This document shows, in pieces, positions 38,201 through 52,000 of a stretch of DNA of 64,000 nt. Both the position numbers and the translations under genes were made by a program. Numbering within the stretch: the stretch's first letter is position 1; each line of letters starts with the position of its first letter. The stretch is from the NCBI GenBank assembly GCA_036785325.1, contig JAXIVH010000013.1, forward strand, positions 3,083,087 to 3,147,086, written 5' to 3'. Under the pieces are notes generated by a model. That model worked only from the letters and a program-made list of their open reading frames with translations. It did not search any database and was not told the origin of the DNA. This DNA is from Urophycis tenuis. Lineage: Eukaryota; Chordata; Actinopteri; Gadiformes; Phycidae.

Positions 38201-41041
38201 TTCTCTAGTTGCTCTGTAAATCCCACGTCTCTTAATGTTTTATTCAGATCTTAAATCAGGTTGATAGTATAGTCTTTCATTGTGTTCTCTCACATTGTGA
38301 GTTGGAAATATTTGTGAATTAAGTTTAAACTATACCAATTATTTTTTATCAGTAAGGTTTTTACTATCCAAAAGAGGTGGTCATTATAAACATTTTCATA
38401 ATGTAGATGTTCTAGCATAATAATATGGTAGTTATCCATAATGTTAATGCCAGATAAATGTAATGCAAAGATATGGGATTATTTGCAGTTTGATCTGGCA
38501 CATGATTCTAATATTAAATGCCAAAGTTATCTTTTGCACAAGCCAAAAAACAAATAAAATGGTCAAAATATCAAAAATGGTCAAATGCTAAAGGTACTTT
38601 ATATCTATAGAACTAAGTACTAATAATATATTCTGTTCTCGACAAAAGGGTTCAACTGTTTGTAATTTTGTAAAATATTACCAATATAATTTTGTAATTA
38701 GGGACAGAGCCTGTGAAACGGGACAAGGTCCCTATTGTTTTTTTAATTATTTAATTCGTGCAGTTTTGTTTTTTTTATCAATGTCTGATAGGTAACATTT
38801 ACATGTCTGATATGTCTTCTGTGCTCTTATTAACATGAACCTGAGGTTAACCTGTTTATTGCCAAAATACGAACTGAAATAATAATTAATCGTAGTCGCA
38901 CATTAAATATTGAGGTCATGAGAACTGTTTTTCTGTTGTCACTAATTTCTGTGTATTCATCAAATGTGTTTATTATTATAATACACAAGCTATACATTGG
39001 GACATTTCAAATTCAATCACAATTAAACTGCGTTGACATAACCACATAAAGATAATAATATTGGATACAAATGAGAGTGCATTTATAGTTCAACAACTAC
39101 CTTGGTATCCATGTTGATAAGTGCAATCAAAGGCCAACATACACTGACCTGTTCGGTCAGTGCACAGCCTGCCATCTGGCTCAATAGCTCATTCTCTATT
39201 GTTGATTTGAATGAGATCTTTGAGCCCTGATTCTGTCCTCATTGCAACAAATTGAAATGTGTTCATTCAAAATGTATTCATTTAATTTAGAGAGCTATAT
39301 ATAAAGCCATAACATCAAAGTATTACTGTACAATGCTTACCTTTTGTGTGCTCTTTACGGATTTCAAATCAAAAACATATATTTCACTATTGAGTTGGTT
39401 CTTTGTTGTTATCTTCCACTGAGAGTTACATATGGAAAAATACACCGCGATGGGAGGGATGCTTCACATTGTGATTTTGCATTAAAAAGGTTTCCTTGCT
39501 ACATTAAATAGCAGCTTAAATAATCATCGTGGATACATCATTGAACTGGCAGTTTTGTATGGGGTCAAACCCTATCCAAATGTACAACAAGGACTGAAAC
39601 TACACCTCATGCACCCCAAATCAGCTGGGCACAAAATACCCTTCTGTTCCCACTGTCACCTCCTGATACCTTCACGCTTTGTGGGTATATCTGAGAGGGA
39701 GGGGGGAGGCGAGGGAGAGCCAGAAACTCGGGGTGAGGAGCATGGATAAATTAGCCAAACCACTTAGGTGATTTCTACTAAAATTAGCAGTGCTGCCTGT
39801 GGGCTCCATCAATTCTGAACTTGCTCAAACTCTGACAAGCATGGGGGGGGGGGGGGACTTTTCCCCCCGTGGCCCCACTATCTGAAAGCCCGCTGTCCAC
39901 CACCCCTGCATTCACTGGCTGGCTCTGTTTTCCATCGTAGCCGGTCCAGTCCATGGCATTCCCTCTGCAGCCATTCATTATGTGACACACGTGCTCCTAA
40001 AGGTTTGCTCAAGCTTTGTGTGAACAGAACCTCCCTTTCTTCAAGACATGTCTCCTAGCTGGTGGATAACTCTTGCTCGAATGCAAATAAGGAAAATGGC
40101 TCAAGATAAACACAAACAATAATTAAATATGAGAAAGCGAGTGTCTCTAAAAAAACATATTACATTTAATCAGGTTTGTTGGATGAATGAACAATCACAA
40201 TGTACTGATCACCTGATGACTTCAGAAAATATTTATGTACCCCTGGTGCCCATACCAGCATTTTTTCCTTTCCAAACAAAACAGTTATTTAATCTTCAAC
40301 AGAGAAGGTGGTCAAAAGAAAATCTTTAAATCCCTTTTCTCTAATAGTGTCATCACACCTGGACTGCATCTCAGCAGCAATGTTGTTGATGAACGCATAT
40401 TTCATAGATAATAGATAGGTATATATCTATCAATGTAATATATTATGCTAAATAGCATCTATTATAACTGATATGAGATTATATATTCTTTTGTCGAAGG
40501 AAGATTTCTCCCCATCCTCATATGAATGTAAAATCAAGACTCATTTCAAAGTGATTTTTTTGTCCTTTTTTCACTGCTAATTGCTTAGTGTGGTTGAGGC
40601 TGCAGGGTGAACAGTGCCTTCATTTCTAATCAGCCAGCAAATCATCAGAGCACAGACAGCATACATGCAGAAACAGCCACACAGGCAAATAAATATCAAA
40701 AGCACACACCCACACACACACGCAACCATACCCTTTAACAAAAAACCACCATGACTCACTAAGACATTCAATCAGACATGCAAACAGCCATAAAATAGTG
40801 ACGGCTAAATTTCCAATGCCCAAGAGACTAACGGAGCCCACAGAGCCTGGACAGATGAAGACGAGGGGGGAGAGACGAGAGGGGAAAAAGAGAGCAAGCC
40901 AACGCTGGGCTGCAGCTAGCCAAGCAGACCAAATTGACCTATTCCTTAATGGCTTTTAATGAAGACAACGTGAGCCCTGGGTGCTACAGAGCGCCAGAGT
41001 GCTGGCGCTGCCTCACAGCACGCACGCCACGCACCGCAACC
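35271..41041. other. Long non-coding stretch
   Basis: No gene supported. 36,323-36,340 is poly-G and 39,843-39,855 a short G run. 38,150-39,420 is AT-rich and complex. About 39,110-39,320 looks like conserved non-coding DNA, with CAATCAAAG (TCF/LEF-like), CTATTGTT (SOX-like) and a perfect 8-bp hairpin CACTGACC/GGTCAGTG at 39142-39162. Open frames lack domains. Confidence 0.4.
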
Positions 41042-41103
41042 CGCCACGCGCACCGCACAGAGTGAGGTGCGCGTGGCGACTCTTCGACTCTTCTCGTCGA
41101 AGA
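41042..41103. repeat. Two adjacent GC-rich perfect hairpins
   Basis: Hairpin 1: CGCCACGCGCACC (41042-41054) pairs with GGTGCGCGTGGCG (41066-41078), 13 bp perfect with an 11-base loop. Hairpin 2 starts two bases later: TCTTCGAC (41081-41088) with GTCGAAGA (41096-41103), 8 bp with a 7-base loop. The stretch just before is a GC-rich run of degenerate CACGC units. Confidence 0.85.
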
Positions 41104-42117
41104 ATTGGGATTTGAAGAGAAAAAAAAAAAAAAATACTGTTAACCTTACCTCCCAAAACAGACAGTGGCTAATTAGTTCAATTAATGGGAATGGTGCTTG
41201 AATTAAAATGTCACATCCAAACGAATTTCGTTTGAGATGAACGGCGCTTGGCAAGGCTGGTTGGCGAGAAACCAACCGGTCGATTTGAACTGAACGGTTA
41301 TCTCAACGTTAAGCACATCGCCTCAACAGAAAATCACATTTAGAAAGTAGACTGGTTAGTGTCTCTGAAATTCAACGGTCCATGGTTTGTGCTAATCAAA
41401 TATATTCAAGACAAAATAGACAAGGGGGTGGTGGTGGTGTTGGGGAGGGGGTGTTACGTATGTATCGCGTTAATAAAAGGTGTCACCGCTCCTCAAAGAC
41501 AATAAGAAATCCTCTGAGATAAGCAGGTCAGTCAAAATCAAACACTAAACCGGATGCAACACCGCAGCCAGCTGCCTCCTCCTTTTCATTATGCAACCGC
41601 TTGCATCTGTTACTCCATCACATCCACGTCCTCCACTGGTGGACTGCAGCCCCACGCCGCTGCTGCTGCTTCGTTAAAGACAACCCCAAGTGTCCGAGTG
41701 CGGGTCTGCATGAGGAATGAACGCCGCTGCGGTGGAGGTGTGCCGCTTTCCGCCAGCAAACAGGGACACAAACAGACTAATATAGTCTAACCTACAAATT
41801 TGATTAGTTTCACAACTTTCTGGGTTACGCTCCTTGTTCATTAAATGGTTTCAGTTTGCCGCGACTTTTCCGACGGGCCGCGGCTAATAAAAATGCACGC
41901 GGACAAATGTTCCCATCTCTTTTGGGAATGACTTTCAGAGGACATATCTCCGGGAATATGCAGACATTTTTTATTCGGTATAACATCTCCAGCAGGTCCA
42001 TTGTTTTGAGCTGACAAGGTGTTTCATGAAGGCACATTGCCTCTTATATCAAATTCACCATTCTGACCTTCGCCCCAGTTCCAAGCGGGGAAAAGAGATA
42101 CACGTGAAAGAGCGCAC
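41104..42117. other. Non-coding, nothing recognised
   Basis: Contains poly-A at about 41120-41134. No gene is supported. Confidence 0.4.
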
Positions 42118-42274
<157 letters not shown>

Positions 42275-43318
42275 AGGGGGTGAAGATGGGAGAAGTTCAA
42301 GAGAGGAGATTTCCAAGGACGCCTCCAACTTCCTAATGGGAGTCTCCAGAAGTTGGAGATGTGTATGCCAACAGGAACAACAGCTCCCTCTGGGGTTAAA
42401 CGCCTCCTAGTCTGACCGGGCCAGTGGTCAAGGGCAATGGCTGCACCAGTAGTGTGGTCACAGTGTATCTTCCAAGTAATGTAACTGGGCTCATATTACT
42501 TGAATTAGACATTTTCTAAACAGCATAATGAGAGATTTGCATTCTATGCTGTAACATGGAAAAGTGGTTGCTCTGATATCATCTATTTTTCTGACGGAGG
42601 GTCATGTTTCCTTGAACATGTTATTACACTATAACAAAAATACTTTGAACGATTTGAAACACATGTGCTTGCCTTTTCTTGGTGACAGACATCTGAATCT
42701 CAAAGACCCAGAAGCTTTTGTGCTCATACAAGTGCAAGTCCATTGAAATGTTTACCTAGCCTGTCACGGCCTCAGTCACAGATGGGTGTGGTGGTTAGGT
42801 CCTCATTGAGGTAGTTGAGAACAGCTGAAATAAAGCTTTTTCCTAACCAAAACTCAGCATTCTCATTTGCTGAAAACATATCGTTTTCAACCAGCCTATG
42901 CTTTATTTACTCGTTCTGGAGAAGTGTCTATAGAAAACAGTCTACCCCAGACACTTTTTAGTCGGAAACGTTTTCGAGTGCCGTACAACAGACCAGTTAT
43001 TTCCAGTCTGTTGAAGAATAGCGCTGTTCACGTAATGCATTCCCCATATGCCTACATCATCAAAAGACTATTTTCTACTCCTTCTCTTTTTATTGGTAAA
43101 TTATCAACTTTTATTTGAAAAAGCAAAACCCATAACAGACGCTGCAGCCCTTTTGGCGGGGCCGTCGTGTGGGCTTCACAGGAAAGGCAGGCAGGCTGAC
43201 AAAAGCCCCGCCAAGCTGGAGAGCAAAGTAAAAGACACTCCTCCTCAAACAGAGCCACGCCGGCTCTCAGAACAGGGCGGCCATTAGTGGTGGAGCTCAT
43301 CAAGCCACGGGCGGCGAG
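42275..43318. other. Non-coding, nothing recognised
   Basis: No gene supported; open frames are short and lack domains. Confidence 0.4.
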
Positions 43319-43345
43319 GGGGGGGGGGGGGGGGGGGGGGGGGGG
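43319..43345. repeat. Poly-G tract
   Basis: About 27 consecutive G, followed by CGGTGGCGG. Poly-Gly and poly-Pro open frames across it are artefacts. Confidence 0.95.
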
Positions 43346-44878
43346 CGGTGGCGGAGCGCCACGCGAGCGCTGGGTTGCGCCGCTGCTACGACGGTGGCGG
43401 CGAAAGGGAGACGCCGGGTCTGTAGAGACGAGCCCCCCCCCCACGCTCAGACCCAGTGGTGTACCCACCTCAGAGAGCCAGAGTCGCACGTTTCAGGCAC
43501 GCTCAATTCCCAGCCCAACTGTCACTGCTGGCACTCGCCTCCCTCTCCGCCCCCCCGCCCCCCCACACCCCTTCAAGCACATAATCTGCTGCTCGTATGA
43601 CTGTTAAACACCCCACACACCACCACCGCCACCGCCACCACCACCCCGTCTCTCCCGCTCATCACGTGCCATTCGTCTGTGCGTCTATCCCTCTCTATTG
43701 TCGAGCCATCAGAAGATTTGGACAGACAACAGTTTCCCGGCATATGCTAACTCGCATGGCAACAACTCCAGAAAATGTGTTAATTAAGAAATAAACATGC
43801 TGTAATAAGGGAGGGGGGGTGGCGGGGAGGGATTGGATAGCAGTGAAATTGGGTACTTTTTTTTTTTTTTCTTTTATGGTATCGGTTGACTCCTGTGGTT
43901 TTAAGATGCTGACGGGGGCTGAATTAGACAGTCTCCAGTAGGAGGGAGAGGGATCATTATATTATGGTGGGGGAATACGGAAGGGCTTTTTGACGTGGCT
44001 GTGGGCCATGCCGGAGCCTCCCCACTCCGACCGTCTCTGGTGATGACAGAGAGATAATGTCATACCGCCAGTCGGAGAGAAGAAAAAAAGGAAAGAGAAC
44101 GAACAGCCGCCGGCCTGACACCCGGTCGACTGCTGTCATTGGCCGGAACAAAGTCATTTCGGAGCGGCGTAAGAGGAGGTGAACGAGGGGGTAAATGATG
44201 GCGCGGAGGGTCGCCCCCCTCTCTTTGACTCCGCCGCGTCGCCGTAGCGACCCACACTCCCAGCATGCTCGGCTGCTAATACCAAGATCTATTAAGCGCC
44301 AGGGTGTCACCATCTGCTGCCCTCCTCCCAGACCTGAGCCCCGCCGTGACGTCGGCCTGTTGTAGTCCTGTGCTGTCTGTCGTCAGACCGTGTGTTTGAG
44401 GTAATGCCCCCGAACGGAACAACCCCCTCCTTAACCCCTTTAGGTCATTCTACATCACAAATGCAATTGAACCCATTCATAGTTTCCTTTAAACCTTTTA
44501 CAGATTGGTGATAGGGCTAATGGGCATCATTACAATGTCAATATTCAAAATGAAGGGTCTTTTCCACTAGTTGGCAATGAAAACCCACCGTGTGCTTTCA
44601 CCGTTTAACAGTTTTAGTGGCAGACTACTAACTGGGTTGGTAAGTAAAACGCATGGGCGAAACCAAAAGCCTGCGATGGGGTGGGTTAATAACTCTTTCA
44701 CCACACACTATTTCAAACGTGTTTCAAACAGTAAGTCATGGTGTCAGACAGCCTCCTTTAATAAACTATCTGAGTAGATTACATGGCGGGTTGGTGATAC
44801 TTGACCGTGTGTGTACGCATGTGTTTGTGTGTGTGCGATGAAGTGCGTGCATGTGTGCATCCCATTTTTCGTTTGAAT
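43346..44878. other. Non-coding, nothing recognised
   Basis: GC-rich with C-rich and CCACCG-type patches to about 43650, poly-T near 43858-43870, then mixed. No gene is supported. Confidence 0.4.
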
Positions 44879-44927
44879 ACACCCACACACACACACACCC
44901 ACACACACTCACACCCACACCCACACC

Positions 44928-44988
<61 letters not shown>

Positions 44989-45048
44989 TCACACCCACAC
45001 ACACACACTTGGCACGCACACACACACACACACACACGCACACACACA
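44879..45048. repeat. (CA)n microsatellite
   Basis: CA runs with CACCCAC and TTGGCACG interruptions. Confidence 0.97.
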
Positions 45049-45079
45049 TGATGCACCTGTGTTAAACAAATGACCCGTG

Positions 45080-45300
45080 CGTGGCTCTGTCCCAGGTGTG
45101 GTTGATGCATGGATCAGGAGGTGCTGAGTGCCGGAGGCGGCGCAGCCCTAATCGTCCGGGGATCATCTCCGAATGTGGCCCCCGAATTTGCATTCAGCGG
45201 AGGAGCGGTTCAGCACCTCTACACACAGGCAGGGTACCGAGCTGCCGAGGCACCGCGGAGGCGCTGGCTGCACTCACCCCCTGCAGGTAAAGTCAGGTGT
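45080..45300. promoter_or_regulatory. GC-rich unique block, possible regulatory element
   Basis: CpG-containing complex sequence between a microsatellite and a SINE fragment. It holds GATTAGG-type and ATTTGCAT (inverted octamer) sites. Three open frames cross it without any recognisable domain. Regulatory or undetected-exon status is undecided. Confidence 0.2.
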
Positions 45301-45599
45301 TATCTGTCTGGCTGGGGACACCACCATCAATCTCTCATGTCCACTCTTTCCCCCCCTGTTTTTTCCCCCAGAATCAAGTTTCCAGTCCAGGGAATATACA
45401 TCTGCACCAACAAATTAAAAGATGAAAAGTGCGATTGCATATTTTGGACATGCCCCCAAATCAACTTGTAAATTTAGCTTGGCTTTGCATTTTCTTGCTG
45501 GGTGGAACTATATGGATGTTAACTACTCAACATATCCATGAATGTTAATGTAACGTTTAAAACCATTTGTTGTATACGAGGTGCATGTTTAAAGATTAT

Positions 45600-45745
45600 G
45601 TGGTTTGAGGGTTTGACTCCCAGCCCAAAAGGTTCTGGTTCAAAGGTTCAAACCCCAGTCCTTGAGCCATAGGCATAGCCCCTACCTGCTCCTTAGTGAC
45701 ATGCGTCCGAAAGGAATCACTGTGAGTCACTTTGGGTCAGAGCTG
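45600..45745 (+). mobile_element. Degraded SINE-like fragment
   Basis: GGTTCAAAGGTTCAAACCCC (B-box-like), then CCTTGAGCCATAGGCATAGC and CCCTACCTGCTCC, ending in GAGTCACTTTGGGTCAGAG, which is a variant of the fish SINE/L2 tail. Confidence 0.5.
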
Positions 45746-45797
45746 AGGGCCCAGACACTGAGAGTGGCACAGTTCTGCGGTGCCTTCAGACGCCGCT

Positions 45798-46040
45798 GAG
45801 CCACCAGGAGCCGCTAGCAGGAGCGGCTCAGAGCCACTAGGAGCCGCTAGCAGGAGCGGCTCAGAGCCACTAGGAGCCGCTAGCAGGAGCGGCTCAGAGC
45901 CACTAGGAGCCGCTAGCAGGAGCGGCTCAGAGCCACTTGGAGCCGCTAGCAGGAGCGGCTCAGAGCCACTTGGAGCCGCTAGCAGGAGCGGCTCAGAGCC
46001 ACTAGGAGCCGCTAGCAGGAGCGGCTCAGAGCCACTAGGC
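45798..46040. repeat. 33-bp tandem repeat of perfect hairpins, about 7.4 copies
   Basis: The unit contains GAGCCGCT-AGCAGG-AGCGGCTC, a perfect 8-bp stem with a 6-base loop, followed by AGAGCCACTAG. Seven perfect hairpins start at 45808, 45841, 45874, 45907, 45940, 45973 and 46006. The only variation is CTAGG/CTTGG in the spacer. With a 33-bp period both strands stay open (SGSEPLGAASR and AAPSGSEPLLL repeats), giving open frames of 109 and 172 codons. I do not call them as genes because nothing outside the array supports coding. Confidence 0.95.
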
Positions 46041-49000
46041 GCTGCTCGCAGCCACTCAGTGTCGGGGAGCCGCGGCGAGCGCGAGAACCGGCGCCCGGGG
46101 AGCTGTTGACAGCCAACAGGAGATTGACGCAGAGGAAGAATGAAGGAGACGCGGGTACAAAAAACAATTCCAAAGCCCGTTAGCGTTGACACCTGTTCGG
46201 ACTGATAAAGCTGATCTGTGTATGGCCGCGCGGAGTTTGTAAGCACTTTGTCCAATTAGAAATGAGCAGCACATTTCCACCTGCCCCTGACAGAGATGAA
46301 GTGGCTCTGTCAGGAGACGCCGTGGCGTCGCGCCAGCAACCCGAGAGCCCAATCACAGCCAGTGTGGAAGGCACGAGCTAATGAGCATTTTAAGCACCAC
46401 TTGTTCAACATAACATGACATGTATCCTAATTGCCCAAAACAATGGTAACTGTATTAAGAGATAGCAAGAGTTATGCTGAAGCAGTGCGACGAGGAACTT
46501 GTTAACTTCAGCGCAAAAAGGGGTTTGTTGCGGGAATGCAATGTTCACGTTGGGTAAACCTGACAACCTTAATTAATACAGCCTCCCTCGTGTTCCAACA
46601 ACACGCCCGTTGGATTCAAATGTTCATGTTTTATCATTATCATCATCATCATTATCGGTTTCTTGTCATTGTAATCCACTCAGTTGGGGCCATAGTGAAT
46701 GCAAACTATCTGGAAGGAAGGAAAACTCTTAGGCTATCAAGCAAAGTTTTCCATCAGTCTATTTCTGTAATTCTATTTCCGTCTGTCACATAAAAATAGG
46801 TTTTTAACAACCCGGCATGGAGCTAATTATTGCTCTTTAAGTACTACATCAGCAGTATGGAGTAGAGAGTATGGATTGAGTGACATGGGGAGCCTGACTC
46901 CAGGTGTGTTGACACTGAACTGGGACTAACTCAGCGTTGATTGAGTTCAACCATGCACACGTGCTTTGTCTCTAACTTGACTGTTACAGCGATAAATCCA
47001 TCTATGGAGTGATCAAATATTCATTAAGGTAAAGTATTCATATTCACAATCTGTTTTGCTGAAACAGATTCTTCAATAGCTTAGAACTAAGGCCTTGACA
47101 ATGGCTTTGTGACATACGAATCAGTATCAATAGTTGTCTTCTGTTATTTTATGACTTAAGTATTAAGCCTAGTTTAAGTTGGGTTCATTTGAGTATTAGG
47201 TTGAGTGGATATGGATGAGCTGATGGATTATTGAAGAAAGTGACAGTGTTTAGGTTTTAGCTAAACATGAGAGGGTGTTAATTTATGAGACACATTTATG
47301 AGAGACATAGAAGTTGCCTTTTCAGTATGACAAATATTGTAGCAGTGATACTGTGAATGAATGTACTCAATTATATCCTGACTAAGAATCACATGGCAAG
47401 GGCCAGATCGGCTGAAGCTAAAATGTTAACCAAGAACAATTGAATAGTCTGAGGCCTAAATGCTGCAGGAGCCGATAATTAAATTGTTTAACTACCCTCC
47501 TCCACTGGCCTCTTCTGTAATTGGCCAAAAAAGAAAATAAAGAGACAGACTCTGATGTTCATAATTAGTTAGTTTTCTACCAAAAGAAGGGAGGAAAAAA
47601 AACTCTGTCCAACCTTAGCCGATTTTAATCAAAAGCTGAAAATAGTAGCTGATTGTAATCGGCACTCAGAAGTCACCAGGGGTGTTTGAAGAGCTCGTCA
47701 AGCCTGAGAGTGAAACTAATTCCATTAAGAGGCGGCGGTACCTGGAGGGGACGGATCGGTATCGCTGGCTTTCTTATTTATGAGATTAAGTCAAGCTTGT
47801 TACTTCCAGTATAAATAACCAAGCCAATAGAAATGACACCCATTTTGGGTTGCCTCATCTTCCCTGTCACCCCAAAGTTTTGTTTGTTTAGGGTGGTTAA
47901 ATAAACTTTCTCCCGCATCCAGAATGCGTATTAGTGTTACGCTTATGAATAGACATTTTCCTTCGCTGCTAACGTCTTTGGATGCACTAGGGGGGAGAAA
48001 AAAAGTGTTTCGCATTTTCTGTGTGGATTCCCCATTTAGTGCTGTTTGTATGACTTCAGGAACTCATTCACAGCGTTTAACGCGATGGGAGTGAAGGGGT
48101 TTGAAAAAAAATAAACGCATCTGAGTGTAAGGGTTTCTGGTCGGTCAAAAACGAGTCGAGTAACATTTCAGCAACTCTTGCTTGAGCACAGCTTCTCCAC
48201 CCAGCAGCTGTGGCTGCCAGACAGTTCCTAAGCCATAACGATATCACGCATTATTCACACCAACATAACAGCAGCAACAGAATAGCTCCCAACATAACAT
48301 ACTGTATATATATACACACACGCACACATATATTTATACTGCTTCTCTCTGCAGGTCCACAGCCCACACACATGTAATAAACATTCCCATTTGTTTCCTG
48401 GTCTGATGTCACCACACTGCACGGTGAACAGGGCTGCCTCAAGAGCAATTTAACCCAAGACGGATAACAACAGCCAGGGACTCTGGGGTTTCAAATACCA
48501 GACATTTTACACCACGAGCCCCAGCTGGGTGTAAGTCACACATGTGCACGTACAGTGTGGGTCCCAACCTCTACAGCTCTGTTCAGGGGAATAGTAGTAA
48601 TCTCAATGAGGAGTAAACAGAAGGTTTGGTCAGACTTTCAGAGCCTCCAACGTGGAAACATTTTAGTCTGACCACGTGACGACCCCCTGGTCAAAATAAT
48701 TGCCATGTACAGAAACGTATACGGCATGTTTGATACTGAAACACAGTGCATCTGAGCTAACCTGAAGCCTAAGTCTCGGTGTTTGTGCAACCTACAAACT
48801 GAGGGGAACTGTGCAAAAGCTTGGCTCGGGCAATGACATTGATCACATTCCTCCAGGCAAACCCCCTCTCATCGGCCGCTCGTCCCCCACAAGACCTTCC
48901 GTGTGATGGGACACCCCCCCCCCCCCCCCCCCCCCCCCCCGCTCCACATCCCAGCCCCACGCTGCCTCCCAGGCTGCACACACTCGGCAGGACTTGGGTC

Positions 49001-52000
49001 ACAGTGTACCGCATTAAATTTAGATTCCTTTAACACTCTCCAATAATGCATCTAGAGTATTTCCTCTGACGTTTCTATTCGAGATATGAACTTCTGTAAA
49101 TGGGCCATAGATCTGAGCTATCATTCACCACTAGAGAGTTTACATCAAATCTGGTGCCTGTCACCAGTAGACACTTCCTCGCCAGCCCCAGTTCAGCCAC
49201 TGGTGGTTTCACCAAAAAAAAATACATCTGTCCCGCAAGAATAAACTTTCAGACTCTGTCTGGGTTGAGTTAACTTTTGCTTAATTAACTTTAACAAATT
49301 GAGGGCAAGCTTTGCACTGACTGTAAGCTAAGCAAGCATTCAATAGATAGAAAAGTGGAAAATCTCTGCAGATGTTTAGTCTACTTTGATATATTACATA
49401 TTTTCCAACTTCCACATGTTAAGAGTATAGTCATGCTTTGTCTCGCAACTTGTGCGCTCATTCTGAATATTGGGCCAGAAATCTTTTTTGGAATATTTCC
49501 GCAGTATTAAATGAATGCCACCTTGTTTTACAGATATGCAAGTTATAGGAAAATAAGATGTAATACCTTCTACATGTTGGACTAATAGTAAACCTGGTGC
49601 AGATTATAACAAAGTCTCTCATGGTCATGCTGCCTTGAAAAGCCCCAAAGACACTCCACTACACTTACCACTATCTCATTGCACCGGATGGCTGTGTGTG
49701 CAAGCTACAAAATCTCTGAGATTCAATCTCTTGCACTAGATAACAACAACACAGTTTTGTTTTCTAAAGATAAAATTGAATCTCCATCTACAAATGACAA
49801 GCTAAAGGTTTTTACTATTGCGTATAATGTTTGTATGAATGTAACTACAATTATATAATTAGCTTAATACCTACCAAGTAACATACCTACGTAAGTAAGC
49901 TTCTAGCTACCACAAAACAAACCACCGTGTGGCTGGTAGGAACAGCCTGCCAGGAAGTCATTTATAATAGAGTGGCTCTCTCCTGGCTTTGCACAGACTA
50001 CGAACATTGTTAGGCCAATACCTGAATCCCAGCTAGGCCCCACTCTCTGGTGGGCAGGGACCCGTCCATTCCTGGAGCCTAACGTTGTCGGCCACTGGAG
50101 TGGTGTGTGAGCCTCATGCCAACATGGGGCCTTTGCTCCCAGAATGCTTTTTCTTGTGGGTTCTGCCTCCCAACACCCATCCGTTTTCTGTCACTTTCCA
50201 CTTAATACAAGCTGTCACTCCAGCCAGCAGGCCTCACTGCACTCAACGTTAGTACAGCTGTTTCACATTGAAAACACTTATGGTGCGATAAAATCTAAGA
50301 GGAGAACGTATCTGGTTTAAATTTGTTTTATGTATACAGAAATACATGTTTTGAAACATAGATTACAAGCGTACTGTGCGATTGTAAAGCATAAACCGAG
50401 TTGGTTGCTTCACATTTCAGGCAAGATATGGCTGATAACATATGGAGATAAGATCACCGCATTCTGAATGGAGGAAGAGCTGTTCCTCTTCACCGAGTGA
50501 CAAAGCAAACAATGCAGAAAGGAAACCGACTTCTGCTAAATCAGGTTAGAAACTATACTTGAGTTCTGCTTCATTTGACTGGCCGTCAAGTTTTCACACT
50601 GACTCCTTAAACACTGTAAATCAGCCACTCGTAATGCACACCCCTGTCGAAATGAAACACTTACATACAAAGTTTACCCTTGATCATTTGATACCCTATT
50701 ACGAGCACCAAACACACACACACACACACACACCAGCAGAGTTCAGTTAACACGCCGGGTTAACAATGAGATCCAGAGTACTCAGGCTCTTATCAAAGAA
50801 TGTGTAGCTCAGTTCCAAGCCCTGGACCTTGCTTCCACAGACTATTAACTTGCATAACCAAAACCATGAATATTGATTGTTTTCAGAGTTGCGCATGGCT
50901 TGGATGAAAAGTTAAAACGTGAGAGCACAGTGCTCTTTCCCCCTCTGCTTCTCAGTAATGATTTCCACAGATCATCTGAGGCCTGTTCTCTGACCCACCC
51001 TACAGCAGAGCAGAGGAATGAGAAGCCCTTTCTCTCTTTATTGAGAGAGTCTTAGCACTTAGGGTTAAGGCGGTAAACGCTCCGCATGCAGGATCATACG
51101 ACACGAGCAGCATCCCCTGAAACTCTAATAAAATGCAGCGCACCACTTTGGCTGAACTTTGTCAGTATCTTGAGAGTAGTTTGGTGAGGATCTACTGGGG
51201 TGGGCAGCTCCAGCTGTACAGTACCGAAGTAACTGTGATGTGGAAAAAGTTCTCTTTCACATTCTGGTCCATAACATAGAACAGGGCAGTTGTACATTGA
51301 AATCCTCTTCAATAATGGTTGTCTTCCCATTCAACTGAAGACTGTAGGAAACATATTTTAAGAGTCAAATGCCTCAGAATCAACAGAGACATAAAGTGTG
51401 ATTTGTGTATGTGGAAATCTTTCTTGACAATTATTCTCATCAATAGTAACGACAGAAAAACATTTGGAAAAGTTTGGAATGTGATGGCTGAGCACAAAAC
51501 CAGAGCAATAAATGTGGTTGTTGTTACATGTTGTATCTACTGTATACATAACATATTCGGTTTACAACAGACAGGAAAATAAATTCTAAAAGTTCTGTCT
51601 TGTAAGGAAACACCTTTAAGGAGAGGTCGTCCCCTGAACATGTTAAGCTTTTTTTCACTCATTCAGTATTACATAATCGCTGCAAATGCCTTCCTTCCTT
51701 GTCTTTCTCTCCCAGACGCAGTTTAATCATGTGTACAAACGGGTTGGGGGTGAACATCGGTCAGCAGGTTAGGAGTATCTCAAAAGTCCGACTTCTTCAA
51801 ATACATCAATGTGAAGTCTCGGTCCGCAAAACGTGCCTCGTCTACCTATTACATAAGTGGCTGGTCTGGCTGGCAAGGAAAGTGAACTAGCGTCAAATGA
51901 ATGCCCACAGTTGCCGTAAGGAGCAGGGGGGGGGGGGGTTGTTATAGTTTTCTGAACAATCGTGGGGAGAACTGCTGTAAAAAAAAAGAAAAGAAAAAAA

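Noticed and set aside
45737..46255. 172-codon minus-strand frame with 11-residue repeats
   Set aside because: Created by the 33-bp array, whose period is a multiple of three. The non-repeat ends show no domain, and the plus strand is open too.
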